The position numbers and the translations under genes were made by a program. From positions 186,001-250,000 of the forward strand of contig NZ_PPHG01000072.1 in NCBI RefSeq assembly GCF_002904295.1: DNA of 64,000 bases. The letters are read 5' to 3'. Source of the stretch: Amycolatopsis sp. CA-128772 (GTDB lineage Bacteria > Actinomycetota > Actinomycetes > Mycobacteriales > Pseudonocardiaceae). Positions 1 to 7,666 of the stretch are shown in pieces; the first letter of the stretch is position 1, and each line of letters begins with the position of its first letter. Under the pieces are notes generated by a model. It was not told the DNA's origin. It was given only the letters and a program-made list of their open reading frames with translations, and made no database searches.

Positions 1-955
1 TGAGCACCAGCAGCCGCTGCTGCTCGATCTTGACGCGGGACTCGGCGATCCAGTCCTGCACCACGCCCTGCTGGGCGATCGGCTTGCCGAACGCCTCGCG
101 CGAAATCGCGCGGCGGCACATGAGTTCCAGTGCGCGCTCGGCCATGCCGATGGCGCGCATGCAGTGGTGGATGCGGCCCGGGCCGAGCCGCGCCTGGGCG
201 ATCGCGAAGCCGTCGCCCTCGCCGGCGATCAGGTTCTCGACCGGCACGCGGACGTCCTCGAAGAGCACCTCGGCGTGGCCGCCGTGGTCGCTGTCGTCGT
301 AGCCGAAGACGTGCATGCCGCGCTTGACCGTGACACCCGGCGCGTCGCGGGGGACCAGGATCATGCTCTGCTGCTTGTGCGGCGCGGCTTCGGGATCGGT
401 CTTGCCCATCACGATGAAGATCTTGCACGCGGGGTTCATCGCGCCGGAGATGTACCACTTGCGGCCGGTGACGACGTACTCGTCGCCGTCACGGCGGATG
501 GCCGTCTCGATGTTGCGGGCGTCGGAGGAGGCGACGTCCGGCTCGGTCATCGCGAAGGCCGAGCGGATTTCCCCGTTCAGCAACGGTTCCAGCCACTGCT
601 TCTTCTGGTCGTCGTTGCCGAACATGGCGAGCACTTCCATGTTCCCGGTGTCCGGCGCGGCGCAGTTGAGCGCGGTCGGCGCGAGCCGGATGCTGCGGCC
701 GGTGATCTCGGCCAGCGGCGCGTACTGCAGGTTCGTCAGGCCCGCGCCGTGGTCGCCGGGGAGGAAGAAGTTCCACAGGCCGCGCCGGCGCGCCTCGGCC
801 TTGAGCTCCTCGACGACCGGCGGGATGGCCCACGGGTCGTCGCGTTCGGCGAGCTGCTGCTCGAACACCGGCTCGGCGGGGTAGATGTGCGAGTCCATGA
901 ACTCGAGGAGCTGCCCGCGCAGCTCCTCGGTCTTCTCGTCGAACGCGAAGTCCAT
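1..955 (-). CDS. Acyl-CoA dehydrogenase family protein (3' end outside window)
   Basis: Flavin-dependent alpha,beta-dehydrogenation of an acyl-CoA thioester in the cytosol. About 318 N-terminal residues are visible of an expected ~400. They start with the typical ACAD N-terminal helices, then carry the family signatures SAFAMTEPDVASSDA and GRKWYISGA of the FAD/substrate-binding middle domain, and run into the C-terminal helical domain (GRIHHCMRAIGMAERAL). The ATG directly follows the TAA of the upstream phosphotransferase gene, and a GAGGAG ribosome site lies inside that gene's last codons, so the two are translationally coupled. The pairing with an APH-like protein matches the ACAD10/11-like clade, which acts on unusual acyl-CoAs; the exact substrate is unknown. 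Confidence 0.93.
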   Translation of the reverse strand, partial: MDFAFDEKTEELRGQLLEFMDSHIYPAEPVFEQQLAERDDPWAIPPVVEELKAEARRRGLWNFFLPGDHGAGLTNLQYAPLAEITGRSIRLAPTALNCAAPDTGNMEVLAMFGNDDQKKQWLEPLLNGEIRSAFAMTEPDVASSDARNIETAIRRDGDEYVVTGRKWYISGAMNPACKIFIVMGKTDPEAAPHKQQSMILVPRDAPGVTVKRGMHVFGYDDSDHGGHAEVLFEDVRVPVENLIAGEGDGFAIAQARLGPGRIHHCMRAIGMAERALELMCRRAISREAFGKPIAQQGVVQDWIAESRVKIEQQRLLVL

Positions 956-1981
956 TTACTTCTCCTCTTTGAGAATCTCGTTGCCGTGCGCGACGAGCGG
1001 CGCGACCCCGGCCCCGACGCCTTCGAAACCCGCTCCGACCGTCTGGCCCTTGCTGAAGCGGTAGTAGATGCCTTCCAGGATCACGGCCAGCTTGAAGAAC
1101 GCGAAGCTGACGTACCAGTTCAGCTGCGAGACGTCCCGCCCGGACAGCTCGGCGTAGCGGGCGACGACCTCGTCGGTGCCCGGGTAACCCGGCGCCGAGC
1201 CGGCGTTGGAGACGAACGGCAGGGAGACCTTGTCGCGCTCGGCGTAGGCCACCAGCAGCGCGAGGTCGGTGAGCGGGTCGCCCAGCGTCGACATCTCCCA
1301 GTCGAGCACCGCCGAGATCTTGTCGTTCTTGTCGACCAGCACGTTGTCCAGGCGGTAGTCGCCGTGGATGATCGACGGCGTGCCGGACGCCGGGACCGCC
1401 GCCGCGAGCCGCTCGTGCAGCTCGTCGATGCCCGGCAGGTCGCGGCTGCGGGAGGCGTCCAGCTGCTTCTTCCACCGCCGCAGCTGCCGCTCCAGGAAGC
1501 CGTCCGGCCGGCCGAAGCCGCCCAGCCCGACCGCGGCCGGGTCGACCGCGTGCAGGTCGACGAGCGTGCCGACCAGCGCGTCGGCCATCGCCCGGGTGCG
1601 CTCCGGGCCGAGCTCGCCCAGCTGGTCCGCGGTCCGGTACGGCGTGCCCTCGACGAAGCTCATCACGTAGAACGGCGCCCCGACGACGTCGGCGTCCTCG
1701 CACAGCAGCAGCGCTTCGGGCACCGGCACGGCGGTGTCGCGCAGGCCGGAGATCACCCGGAACTCGCGGCTCATGTCGTGCGCGGTGGGCAGCACGTGCC
1801 CGAGCGGCGGGCGGCGCACCACCCAGCGCGACCGGCCGTCGCCCACCACGTAGGTGAGGTTGGACCGGCCGCCCTCCACGACGTCCGCGGACAGCTCTCC
1901 GGCGACCAGGCCGGGCCGGTGCGCGTCCAGGTGGGCGCGCAGGCGGCCCAGGTCGAGACCCGGTGGGTCGGTCGGGCTCAT
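956..1981 (-). CDS. Phosphotransferase family (APH fold) protein, ACAD-associated
   Basis: 341 residues with an aminoglycoside-phosphotransferase/choline-kinase-like fold. The Brenner motif IIHGDYRLDNVL and the metal-binding segment AVLDWEMSTLGDPLTDLALL are intact, so ATP-dependent phosphorylation is likely. In this clade the substrate is thought to be a hydroxyacyl-CoA or other small hydroxylated molecule rather than an antibiotic, because the gene abuts an acyl-CoA dehydrogenase (zero intergenic bases downstream), as in ACAD10/ACAD11 fusions. The gene leads a two-gene minus-strand operon, and a perfect 20-bp palindrome sits about 30 bases upstream of its start. Antibiotic resistance is not implied by the context. 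Confidence 0.9.
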   Translation of the reverse strand: MSPTDPPGLDLGRLRAHLDAHRPGLVAGELSADVVEGGRSNLTYVVGDGRSRWVVRRPPLGHVLPTAHDMSREFRVISGLRDTAVPVPEALLLCEDADVVGAPFYVMSFVEGTPYRTADQLGELGPERTRAMADALVGTLVDLHAVDPAAVGLGGFGRPDGFLERQLRRWKKQLDASRSRDLPGIDELHERLAAAVPASGTPSIIHGDYRLDNVLVDKNDKISAVLDWEMSTLGDPLTDLALLVAYAERDKVSLPFVSNAGSAPGYPGTDEVVARYAELSGRDVSQLNWYVSFAFFKLAVILEGIYYRFSKGQTVGAGFEGVGAGVAPLVAHGNEILKEEK

Positions 1982-2009
1982 CGTGCCTCCTCAGCCAGCA
2001 TGACGGCAT

Positions 2010-2029
2010 CATACCGACCAGTCGGTATG
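2010..2029. promoter_or_regulatory. TetR-type operator upstream of the phosphotransferase-ACAD pair
   Basis: Perfect inverted repeat CATACCGAC-CA-GTCGGTATG, 9-bp arms and 2-bp centre, 29 bases upstream of the phosphotransferase start. The ACCGAC/GTCGGT core is typical of operators bound by actinobacterial TetR-family repressors of fatty-acid genes. No TetR gene lies in the window, so the regulator is unknown. Confidence 0.6.
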
Positions 2030-2085
2030 TCGTACAGAGGGACCGGAGCGGCACTTTCACGGGAAAGTGCCGCTCCCGGCCGTCG

Positions 2086-2538
2086 TCACGCGAGGAACCG
2101 GGTGACCCATTCGGCGACGCAAGCCGGCTTCGCTTCGCCGTCGATCTCGATCGTCCACCTCGAGACGGCCTGCTTGCCGCCCGGGATGTCGGTGATCTCC
2201 ACCAGCTCGGCCCCGGCGCGCACCTTCGAGCCGACCTTCACCGGCTGCGGGAAGCGGACCTTGTTGAGGCCGTAGTTGATGCCCATCCGGATGCCGTTGA
2301 CCTGGTAGATCTTCGGGCCGAAGGCCGAGAGCAGCGACAGCGTCAGGAAGCCGTGGGCGATGGTGCCGCCGAACGGGCCCGCGGTCGCCATCGGCTCGTC
2401 GACGTGGATCCACTGGTGGTCGTCGGTGGCGTCGGCGAACTGGTTGACCCGGTCCTGGGTGATCTTCAGCCACTCGCTGTAGCCGAGGTGCTCGCCGGCC
2501 GCGGCGGCGAACTCGTCGAGATTGGAGAACTCCCGCAT
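2086..2538 (-). CDS. MaoC family (R)-enoyl-CoA hydratase-like protein
   Basis: 150-residue hot-dog-fold protein. The hydratase signature with the catalytic Asp/His is visible as DATDDHQWIHVDEP, followed by GGTIAHGFLTLSLL, which forms the substrate tunnel and oxyanion region. It probably adds water to trans-2-enoyl-CoA to give (R)-3-hydroxyacyl-CoA, placing it between the acyl-CoA dehydrogenase and the FabG-like reductase encoded around it. Length fits single-domain R-specific hydratases (PhaJ/MaoC type). Only 5 bases separate it from the upstream reductase gene, so both are probably on one transcript. Confidence 0.92.
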   Translation of the reverse strand: MREFSNLDEFAAAAGEHLGYSEWLKITQDRVNQFADATDDHQWIHVDEPMATAGPFGGTIAHGFLTLSLLSAFGPKIYQVNGIRMGINYGLNKVRFPQPVKVGSKVRAGAELVEITDIPGGKQAVSRWTIEIDGEAKPACVAEWVTRFLA

Positions 2539-2543
2539 CCGCC

Positions 2544-3305
2544 TCAGTCCTTCGGTCCGCCGGCGACGTAGATGACCTGGCCCGAGACGAACCCGGCGCC
2601 CTCGCTGACCAGGAACGAGGCCAGGTTGGCGATGTCGTCGGGCGTGCCGACGCGCTGCACCGGGATCTGCGACGCGGCGGCGGCCTTGAAGTCCTCGAAG
2701 CTCATCCCGATCCGCTCGGCGGTCGCCGCGGTCATGTCGGTGGCGATGAAGCCCGGCGCGATGGCGTTCGCGGTGACGTTGAACTTGCCGAGCTCGATGG
2801 CGAGGGTCTTGGTGAAGCCCTGCATGCCGGCCTTGGCGGCGGAGTAGTTGACCTGACCGCGGTTGCCCAGCGCCGAGGTGCTGGAGAGGTTGACGATCCG
2901 GCCGTACTTCTCCTGGGTCATGTACTTCTGCACCGCGCGGGTCATCAGGAAGGAACCCTTGAGGTGCACGCCGAGGACGGAGTCCCAGTCCTGCTCGGTC
3001 ATCTTGAAGATCAGGTTGTCCCGGGTGATGCCGGCGTTGTTGATGAGCACGACGGGCGGCCCGAGCTCGTCGGCGACCCGGGTGACGGCGGCGTCGACCT
3101 GCTCGGCGTCACTGACATCGAGGGCGACACCGACGGCCTTGCCGCCCTTCGCCACGATCGCCTCGGCACCCTGCTTGACGCCGGCCTCGTCCAGGTCCAG
3201 CAGCCCGACGGCGAAGCCGTCATCGGCCAGCCGGGCAGCCACGGCGGCACCGATGCCGCGGCCGGCACCGGTGACCACGGCGACACGGGAAGGGGTATCG
3301 GTCAC
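2544..3305 (-). CDS. fabG: 3-oxoacyl-ACP/acyl-CoA reductase, FabG-type SDR
   Basis: 253-residue classical short-chain dehydrogenase. Visible elements are the NADP-binding TGAGRGIG near residue 13, the NNAG motif, catalytic Ser with YSAAK (Tyr/Lys), and a C-terminal GQVIYVAGG typical of FabG. It likely interconverts 3-oxoacyl and 3-hydroxyacyl thioesters, matching the adjacent MaoC hydratase. It starts at GTG and is first in a two-gene minus-strand unit with the MaoC gene. A loose dyad lies about 45 bases upstream. Such chromosomal FabG copies are often called FabG4-like; whether it acts on ACP or CoA substrates cannot be decided here. Confidence 0.92.
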   Translation of the reverse strand: MTDTPSRVAVVTGAGRGIGAAVAARLADDGFAVGLLDLDEAGVKQGAEAIVAKGGKAVGVALDVSDAEQVDAAVTRVADELGPPVVLINNAGITRDNLIFKMTEQDWDSVLGVHLKGSFLMTRAVQKYMTQEKYGRIVNLSSTSALGNRGQVNYSAAKAGMQGFTKTLAIELGKFNVTANAIAPGFIATDMTAATAERIGMSFEDFKAAAASQIPVQRVGTPDDIANLASFLVSEGAGFVSGQVIYVAGGPKD

Positions 3306-3350
3306 GGGGACCTCCTCGTCGTTGAGAAGCGGGCACGTGCCCGCGAGCCT

Positions 3351-3364
3351 ACTAAGCGGTTGGT
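3351..3364. promoter_or_regulatory. Possible operator/promoter element upstream of the FabG-type gene
   Basis: Imperfect dyad ACTAAGCGGTTGGT (ACCAA-N4-TTAGT on the minus strand, 4 of 5 arm positions symmetric), about 45 bases before the GTG start. It resembles TetR-type half sites found upstream of actinobacterial lipid genes. Weak on its own. Confidence 0.3.
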
Positions 3365-3443
3365 CACCGGACGATACGCGAAATCGGTCCCCCGTGTGGA
3401 GACACCATGCGCAGGATCATAACCACCGCTCAGAGGTGGCGAG

Positions 3444-3472
3444 GCCGATGCTCCACTCGGGGGAGCACCGGC
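3444..3472 (-). terminator. Stem-loop after the epoxide hydrolase gene
   Basis: 11-bp arms GCCGATGCTCC and GGAGCACCGGC pair with one mismatch around a 7-base loop, starting 18 bases past the hydrolase stop codon. There is no T-run, as is usual for actinobacterial terminators. Confidence 0.5.
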
Positions 3473-3489
3473 TCCACGGCACCACGACG

Positions 3490-4611
3490 TCAGCGGACCA
3501 GGCGGAAAAACCCGCGCACCTGCTCGACCAGCGACTCCGGCTGCTCCAGCGCGGCAAAATGACCACCCCGCGGCAGTTCCTCGAACCAGCGCAGGTCGGT
3601 GAACCGCCGCTCCGCTTCGCGGCGTGACGGGCGGGTTATGTCGCGCGGGTAGATCGACAGCCCGGACGGCGCAGTCACTTCGTCCCGGAAGTGCGCGAAG
3701 CTCTCCCAGTACAGGCGCGCCGACGACGTGGCCGATGCGGTGAACCAGTAGACCGAGATCTCGTCGAGGATCTTCTGCCGCGACACCGCGTCCTCGGGGT
3801 GGCCGTCGTTGTCCGTCCAGGCCCAGAACTTCTCGGCGATCCACGCCGCCTGGCCCGCGGGGGAGTCGGTGAGGCCGTAGCCGAGCGTCTGCGGGCGGGT
3901 CGCCTGGATCGCCGAATACCCTCGGCCACTGCGTTGCATCTCCTTCTCCGCTTCGAGGTTCGCCAGCTCCGAGGGTGTCGGGTCGGCGAACGTGCCCGCC
4001 GCCACGGAGCCCAGGTTCAGGTGGACGCCGGCGACCCGTCCGGGCGCCACCTCGCCCAGGGCGCCCGACACCGCCGAACCCCAGTCGCCGCCCTGTGCGC
4101 CGTAGCGCTCGTAGCCCAGCGACACCATCAGCGTGTCCCAGGCGCGGGCGATGCGGGTGACGTCCCACCCGGTCGTCGCCGGCTTGTCGCTCCAGCCGTA
4201 GCCGGGCAGCGACGGGGCGACCACGTGGAACGCGTCCGCCGGGTTCCCGCCGTGGGCGCGCGGGTCGGTCAGCGGGCCGAAGACCTCCAGGAACTCGAGC
4301 ACCGATCCCGGCCACCCGTGCGTGAGCACCAGCGGGAACGCGTCCGGTTCCGGGGAGCGGACGTGCACGAAGTGGATGCTCAGCCCGTCGACCGTGTCGC
4401 GGTACTGCGGGAAGGCGTTCAGGCGCTCGGCGAACCCGAAGTCGTAGTCCTCGGCCCAGCTGCGGCAGAGCTCCCGCGCGTAAGCCAGCGGCACCCCCTG
4501 CGACCAGTCGTCCACCGGCTCGGGCTCGGGCCACCGCGTCCGTCGCAACCGCTTTCGCAGATCCGCGATTTCGGCTTCGGTGACGCCGGCTTCGAACGGC
4601 TCGGCGGTCAT
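3490..4611 (-). CDS. Epoxide hydrolase (alpha/beta hydrolase with EHN domain)
   Basis: 373 residues. The N-terminal epoxide-hydrolase lid domain (residues ~1-110, RRTRWPEPEPVDDWSQGVPL) is followed by the alpha/beta-hydrolase core: oxyanion motif HGWPGS, nucleophile elbow GGDWGS with catalytic Asp, and a late GGHFAALEQPE with the base His. It should open epoxides to diols by an ester intermediate, like soluble/microsomal-type bacterial hydrolases. The ATG at 4611 begins the conserved domain. The reading frame stays open upstream through the remnant of an MFS gene up to 5109, so an automatic call could fuse the two wrongly. Confidence 0.9.
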   Translation of the reverse strand: MTAEPFEAGVTEAEIADLRKRLRRTRWPEPEPVDDWSQGVPLAYARELCRSWAEDYDFGFAERLNAFPQYRDTVDGLSIHFVHVRSPEPDAFPLVLTHGWPGSVLEFLEVFGPLTDPRAHGGNPADAFHVVAPSLPGYGWSDKPATTGWDVTRIARAWDTLMVSLGYERYGAQGGDWGSAVSGALGEVAPGRVAGVHLNLGSVAAGTFADPTPSELANLEAEKEMQRSGRGYSAIQATRPQTLGYGLTDSPAGQAAWIAEKFWAWTDNDGHPEDAVSRQKILDEISVYWFTASATSSARLYWESFAHFRDEVTAPSGLSIYPRDITRPSRREAERRFTDLRWFEELPRGGHFAALEQPESLVEQVRGFFRLVR

Positions 4612-4624
4612 GTCGGGTTTCCCT

Positions 4625-5055
4625 TCATCGGTGGGGAAGGCGCCGGGTGAGGCTGAGGACGAGGCCGGCCAGGGGGAGGGCCGCGAGCGCGGCGAGCGCC
4701 ACCGGCACCGCCACGATGCCCGACAGGCCGCGACCACCGGGACCGGCCCGGTGCAGACCGCGACCACGAGCACCCCGGCGACGAGGACCCGGAACGGGCT
4801 CCACCGGGCCACCAGCCGGCCCGCGACCGGCATCGCGAGCGCGGAGGTCAGCGACCACGCGGCGAGGATCCACGCCGTGGCCCCGAACGGCACCGCGAGC
4901 GCGTGGCCGATGGCCGGCAGCGCCACCGACGGTGCGCCCAGCGCCACGTACATCGGCAGCACCAGCATCCCCAGCGCCAGCCCGAGCCGGCGCCCGTCCA
5001 GGGGCGGTTCCGTTCCGCTGCCGAGAACCCCTTCGGAGGGGCTCGGCTGCGGCAT
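4625..5055 (-). pseudogene. MFS transporter remnant with large internal deletion
   Basis: The ATG at 5055 opens a good MFS N terminus: cytosolic tail, then helices LGLALGMLVLPMYVALGAPS and WILAAWSLTSALAMPVAGRL with the loop ARWSPFRVL, i.e. about three transmembrane segments. After ~115 residues the frame shifts. A typical C-terminal last helix and tail (VALAALAALPLAGLVLSLTRRLPHR) then follows in another frame and ends at 4625. The middle ~270 residues expected of a 12-14 TM drug-type transporter are missing, so the gene cannot make a working transporter. It lies divergent from a CGNR-type regulator, which probably once controlled it. Confidence 0.75.
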
Positions 5056-5137
5056 GGTCAGGTCCTCCCGGGGTAGGGTGTGACACGTGACAGGGCTTAT
5101 GGGTGTCACGCTACAAGGCGAGCAGGAGACACGTCAA

Positions 5138-5704
5138 ATGATTGATGCGTGTTACAGCGGGGAGGCTGTCCAGACGGCCGTCGACCTGGCCAACACCTGG
5201 AAGCCGGTCAAGGGGGAAGACGCGCTCGAGACCGTCGAGCAGCTCCGGGACTTCCTCGGAAACCATCCCGCGGCGGTACCGGCGCCGGGTTCGGCCGCGG
5301 CGCTCACCCGCGCCGATCTGGCCGAGGCCCACGTGGTGCGCGAAACGGTGCGTGCCGTGCTCGAACGGGCCGGCACCGATCCGGGTGAAGCCATGGCTCT
5401 GCTCAACGAGGGGCTGCGCCGCAGCCACGCCACCCCGGTGCTGCGCCGTGATCACGACCGCTGGTGGATCGAGGTCGCCGCCGGCGCCGATCAGTGCGCG
5501 GCGCACCTGGCCGCCACCACGCTCGGCGCGCTGGCTTCCGTGATCGCCACGCTCGGCCCGGCCCGGCTCGGCGTGTGCGCCGGATCGAACTGCCGGGGCA
5601 CCTACGTCGACCTTTCGCGCAACGGCTCGAAGGAGTACTGCACCCGGGCCTGCGCACACCGGGCCAGTGTCGCGGCCTACCGGAAGCGGCGCAGCCCGCG
5701 GTGA
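5138..5704 (+). CDS. CGNR zinc-finger / ABATE-domain transcriptional regulator
   Basis: 188 residues from the ATG at 5138, chosen because AGGAG sits about 10 bases before it; an in-frame ATG at 5099 and GTG at 5087 are alternatives. The N-terminal ABATE-type ligand domain is followed by a C-terminal zinc module with Cys pairs in VCAGSNCRGTYVDLSRNGSK and EYCTRACAHRASVAAYRKR. The namesake CGNR tetrad here reads CAHR; zinc-binding Cys are kept. Such proteins are putative DNA-binding regulators often beside transporter genes, and here the divergent neighbour is a broken MFS gene. The intergenic space holds GTGACAC/GTGTCAC inverted copies (5081-5110) that may be its operator. Confidence 0.82.
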   Translation: MIDACYSGEAVQTAVDLANTWKPVKGEDALETVEQLRDFLGNHPAAVPAPGSAAALTRADLAEAHVVRETVRAVLERAGTDPGEAMALLNEGLRRSHATPVLRRDHDRWWIEVAAGADQCAAHLAATTLGALASVIATLGPARLGVCAGSNCRGTYVDLSRNGSKEYCTRACAHRASVAAYRKRRSPR

Positions 5705-5778
5705 CCGCCCCGGCCGGATGTCCGAAGTGGACGTCCCGGCGCCTTGGCAGCCTCGCCACCGATCGCTAGGATCCTGCC

Positions 5779-6729
5779 GTGGCCCGGCATCGGATGGTCG
5801 TCGTCCTGCTCGACGACGTGCTGCCCCTCGACTACGCCATTCCGGTCCACGTGTTCGGCCGGGAGGCGCCGGAGGCCTACGACCTCGTGACGGTGTCCGT
5901 CGGCGGCGGTGCGGTGCCGGTGGCCGGCGGGACCTCGGTGGTTCCGGACGGCGGGTTGGAGCTGCTGCGCCGGGCGGGCACGATCGTCGTGCCGGGCTAC
6001 GCCGACGCCGTGGACCGTGAGCTGCCCGGTTCGCTGGTGCGGGCGCTCGCCGGCGCGCACCGCCGGGGGGTCCGGATGGTGTCCATCTGCTCGGGAGCGT
6101 TCGCCCTGGCCCGGGCGGGAGTCCTCGACGGGCTGACGGTGACCACGCACTGGTCGTTGTGCGCGGAACTCGCCGAGCGCTTCCCCGCGGTCACGGTCGA
6201 CCAGTCCGTGCTCGTGGCCGGCGCCGGGTCGGTCCTCACCTCGGGGGGTGTCACCGCGGGCGTGGACCTCTGCCTGCACCTGCTGAACGCCGACCTGGGA
6301 CCGGCGGCCGCGCGGCACGTCGCGCGGCGCATCGTGATGGCGCCGCGGCCGGCCGACGGCCAGCAGCCGTTCGTGGAGCAGCGCGTCGTCCCGCCCGCCG
6401 ACGACGTCATCGCCCGGGCCCAGCAGTGGATGCTCGTCTCGCTGGAGCAGAACCTGTCGGTGAAGGAGGTGGCCACGCGGTTCGCCATGTCGGAACGGAC
6501 GTTCCACCGGCGCTTCCGCGAGCAGGCCGGCCTTCCGCCGTTGACCTGGCTGCGCGATCAGCGCATCGCCCGGACGAGGGAACTCCTGGAAAACTCGCAA
6601 CTGTCCATAGCGGACATCGCCCGCCGCGTCGGTTTCGGCACCGCGGCCAACCTGCGCGTGCAGTTCCGCCGCGCGACGAACGTTTCACCCAGCGAGCACC
6701 GCAAGGCGTTCACCTTCGGCCGCGCCTGA
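5779..6729 (+). CDS. GlxA family AraC-type transcriptional regulator
   Basis: 316 residues. An N-terminal DJ-1/PfpI-like amidotransferase fold (residues ~5-170; nucleophile-elbow segment VSICSGAFALARAGVLDG) is joined to a C-terminal AraC/XylS DNA-binding domain with two helix-turn-helix units (VKEVATRFAMSERTFHRRF and IADIARRVGFGTAANLRVQF). GlxA-type proteins are transcription factors, not proteases. It starts at GTG and is followed on the same strand after 104 bases by an alpha/beta hydrolase gene, which is its most likely target. Confidence 0.92.
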   Translation: MARHRMVVVLLDDVLPLDYAIPVHVFGREAPEAYDLVTVSVGGGAVPVAGGTSVVPDGGLELLRRAGTIVVPGYADAVDRELPGSLVRALAGAHRRGVRMVSICSGAFALARAGVLDGLTVTTHWSLCAELAERFPAVTVDQSVLVAGAGSVLTSGGVTAGVDLCLHLLNADLGPAAARHVARRIVMAPRPADGQQPFVEQRVVPPADDVIARAQQWMLVSLEQNLSVKEVATRFAMSERTFHRRFREQAGLPPLTWLRDQRIARTRELLENSQLSIADIARRVGFGTAANLRVQFRRATNVSPSEHRKAFTFGRA

Positions 6730-6833
6730 CCTCGGTGGCGGGAACGTTGCGATAGTCGGCAGTACTGCCACTGTCCGCGGAGATCTCCCGAGGCAAGACT
6801 CGGTGTCACACCGAGCCACCTCCAGGAGAATCC

Positions 6834-7529
6834 ATGAACCAGCCGACCTTCGTCCTCGTCCACGGCGCGCTGACCGACGCCTCCGTGTGGCGCCGGGTTT
6901 CCGCGCGTCTGCAGGACGCCGGGTTTCCCGTCATAGCGCCATCCCTGCCCATGCGCGACTTCGACGGCGACATCGCCTACCTCAACCAGTTCCTGGACAC
7001 CCTCGACGGCCCGCTGGTGGTCGCCGCGCACTCGTACGCCGGATCGGTGATCTCGGCCCCGGACGCGTTGACCGCGGAGGTCCGGTCCCTGGTGTTCGTC
7101 ACGGCTTTCCAGCAGGACGCGGGGGAGACGGCGGGCGAGCTGAACGGCAAGTTCCCGGGCAGCCTGCTGATCCCGGAAAACCTGCTGGTGCGGCCCTACC
7201 CCGGCGGCGCGGAGGTCTACCTCCGCCCGGACAAGTTCGGTGAGGTCTACGCCGCCGACGCCGGGGCACGGGACCGGAGGATCCTCGCCGCCGCCCAGAA
7301 ACCGTTCGACCCGGCCACGCTGGAGGGCACCTTCACCGGCGCCGCGAGCTGGCACACCCGGCCGTCACGGGCCGTGGTGTCCACTCAGGACAGATCGATT
7401 CCCGCCGAGGCGCAGCGGTGGATGGCCGAGCGAGCCGGGTCCACCGTCGTCGAGGTCGCCTCTTCGCACGCGGTCCTGCTGGTGCACCCGGACGTGGTGG
7501 CCGAGACCATCCTCGGCGCGGCGACCTGA
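6834..7529 (+). CDS. Alpha/beta hydrolase (small esterase-like)
   Basis: 231 residues. The strand-1 motif FVLVHGALTDASVW supplies the oxyanion HG, the nucleophile Ser is in AAHSYAGSVIS (residue ~66), and a late SSHAVLLVHP carries the base His. The fold resembles small plant-type methylesterase/EstC-like hydrolases that often sit next to GlxA or TetR regulators in actinomycetes. A clear CCAGGAG ribosome site precedes the ATG. No signal peptide, so cytosolic. Substrate unknown. Confidence 0.88.
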   Translation: MNQPTFVLVHGALTDASVWRRVSARLQDAGFPVIAPSLPMRDFDGDIAYLNQFLDTLDGPLVVAAHSYAGSVISAPDALTAEVRSLVFVTAFQQDAGETAGELNGKFPGSLLIPENLLVRPYPGGAEVYLRPDKFGEVYAADAGARDRRILAAAQKPFDPATLEGTFTGAASWHTRPSRAVVSTQDRSIPAEAQRWMAERAGSTVVEVASSHAVLLVHPDVVAETILGAAT

Positions 7530-7561
7530 GCACGGCGGTGACTGCTCGAACGAGCCGGTGC

Positions 7562-7580
7562 GGCCGGACAGAAACCGGCC
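7562..7580 (+). terminator. Short hairpin after the alpha/beta hydrolase gene
   Basis: GGCCGG and CCGGCC arms around ACAGAAA, 33 bases past the stop codon. Only 6 bp, no T-run; weak. Confidence 0.3.
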
Positions 7581-7597
7581 AGGTCCCGCGGGAGCTG

Positions 7598-7645
7598 TTT
7601 ACTGCGCCGGGCCGAGCCGGTATGACTGATTTACAACGTTGTAAA
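7598..7645 (+). promoter_or_regulatory. Promoter with LacI-type operator before the GH127 gene
   Basis: A -35-like TTTACT (7598-7603), a 17-bp spacer and a -10-like TATGAC (7621-7626) are followed at the expected start point by TTTACAACGTTGTAAA (7630-7645). That is a perfect 16-bp palindrome with the central CG typical of LacI/GalR-family operators. A repressor bound there would cover the transcription start, consistent with sugar-induced expression of the glycosidase. No LacI gene lies in the window. Confidence 0.78.
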
Positions 7646-7666
7646 TACGGGCGGAGGCCGATAGCC

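Noticed and set aside
956..1981. Aminoglycoside resistance gene
   Set aside because: APH fold only; coupling to an acyl-CoA dehydrogenase places it in the ACAD10/11-like group.
164..2275. 703-residue plus-strand open frame over the ACAD/phosphotransferase genes
   Set aside because: Antisense shadow of GC-rich coding DNA; Val/Arg/Asp-rich with no domains, while the minus strand encodes clear families.
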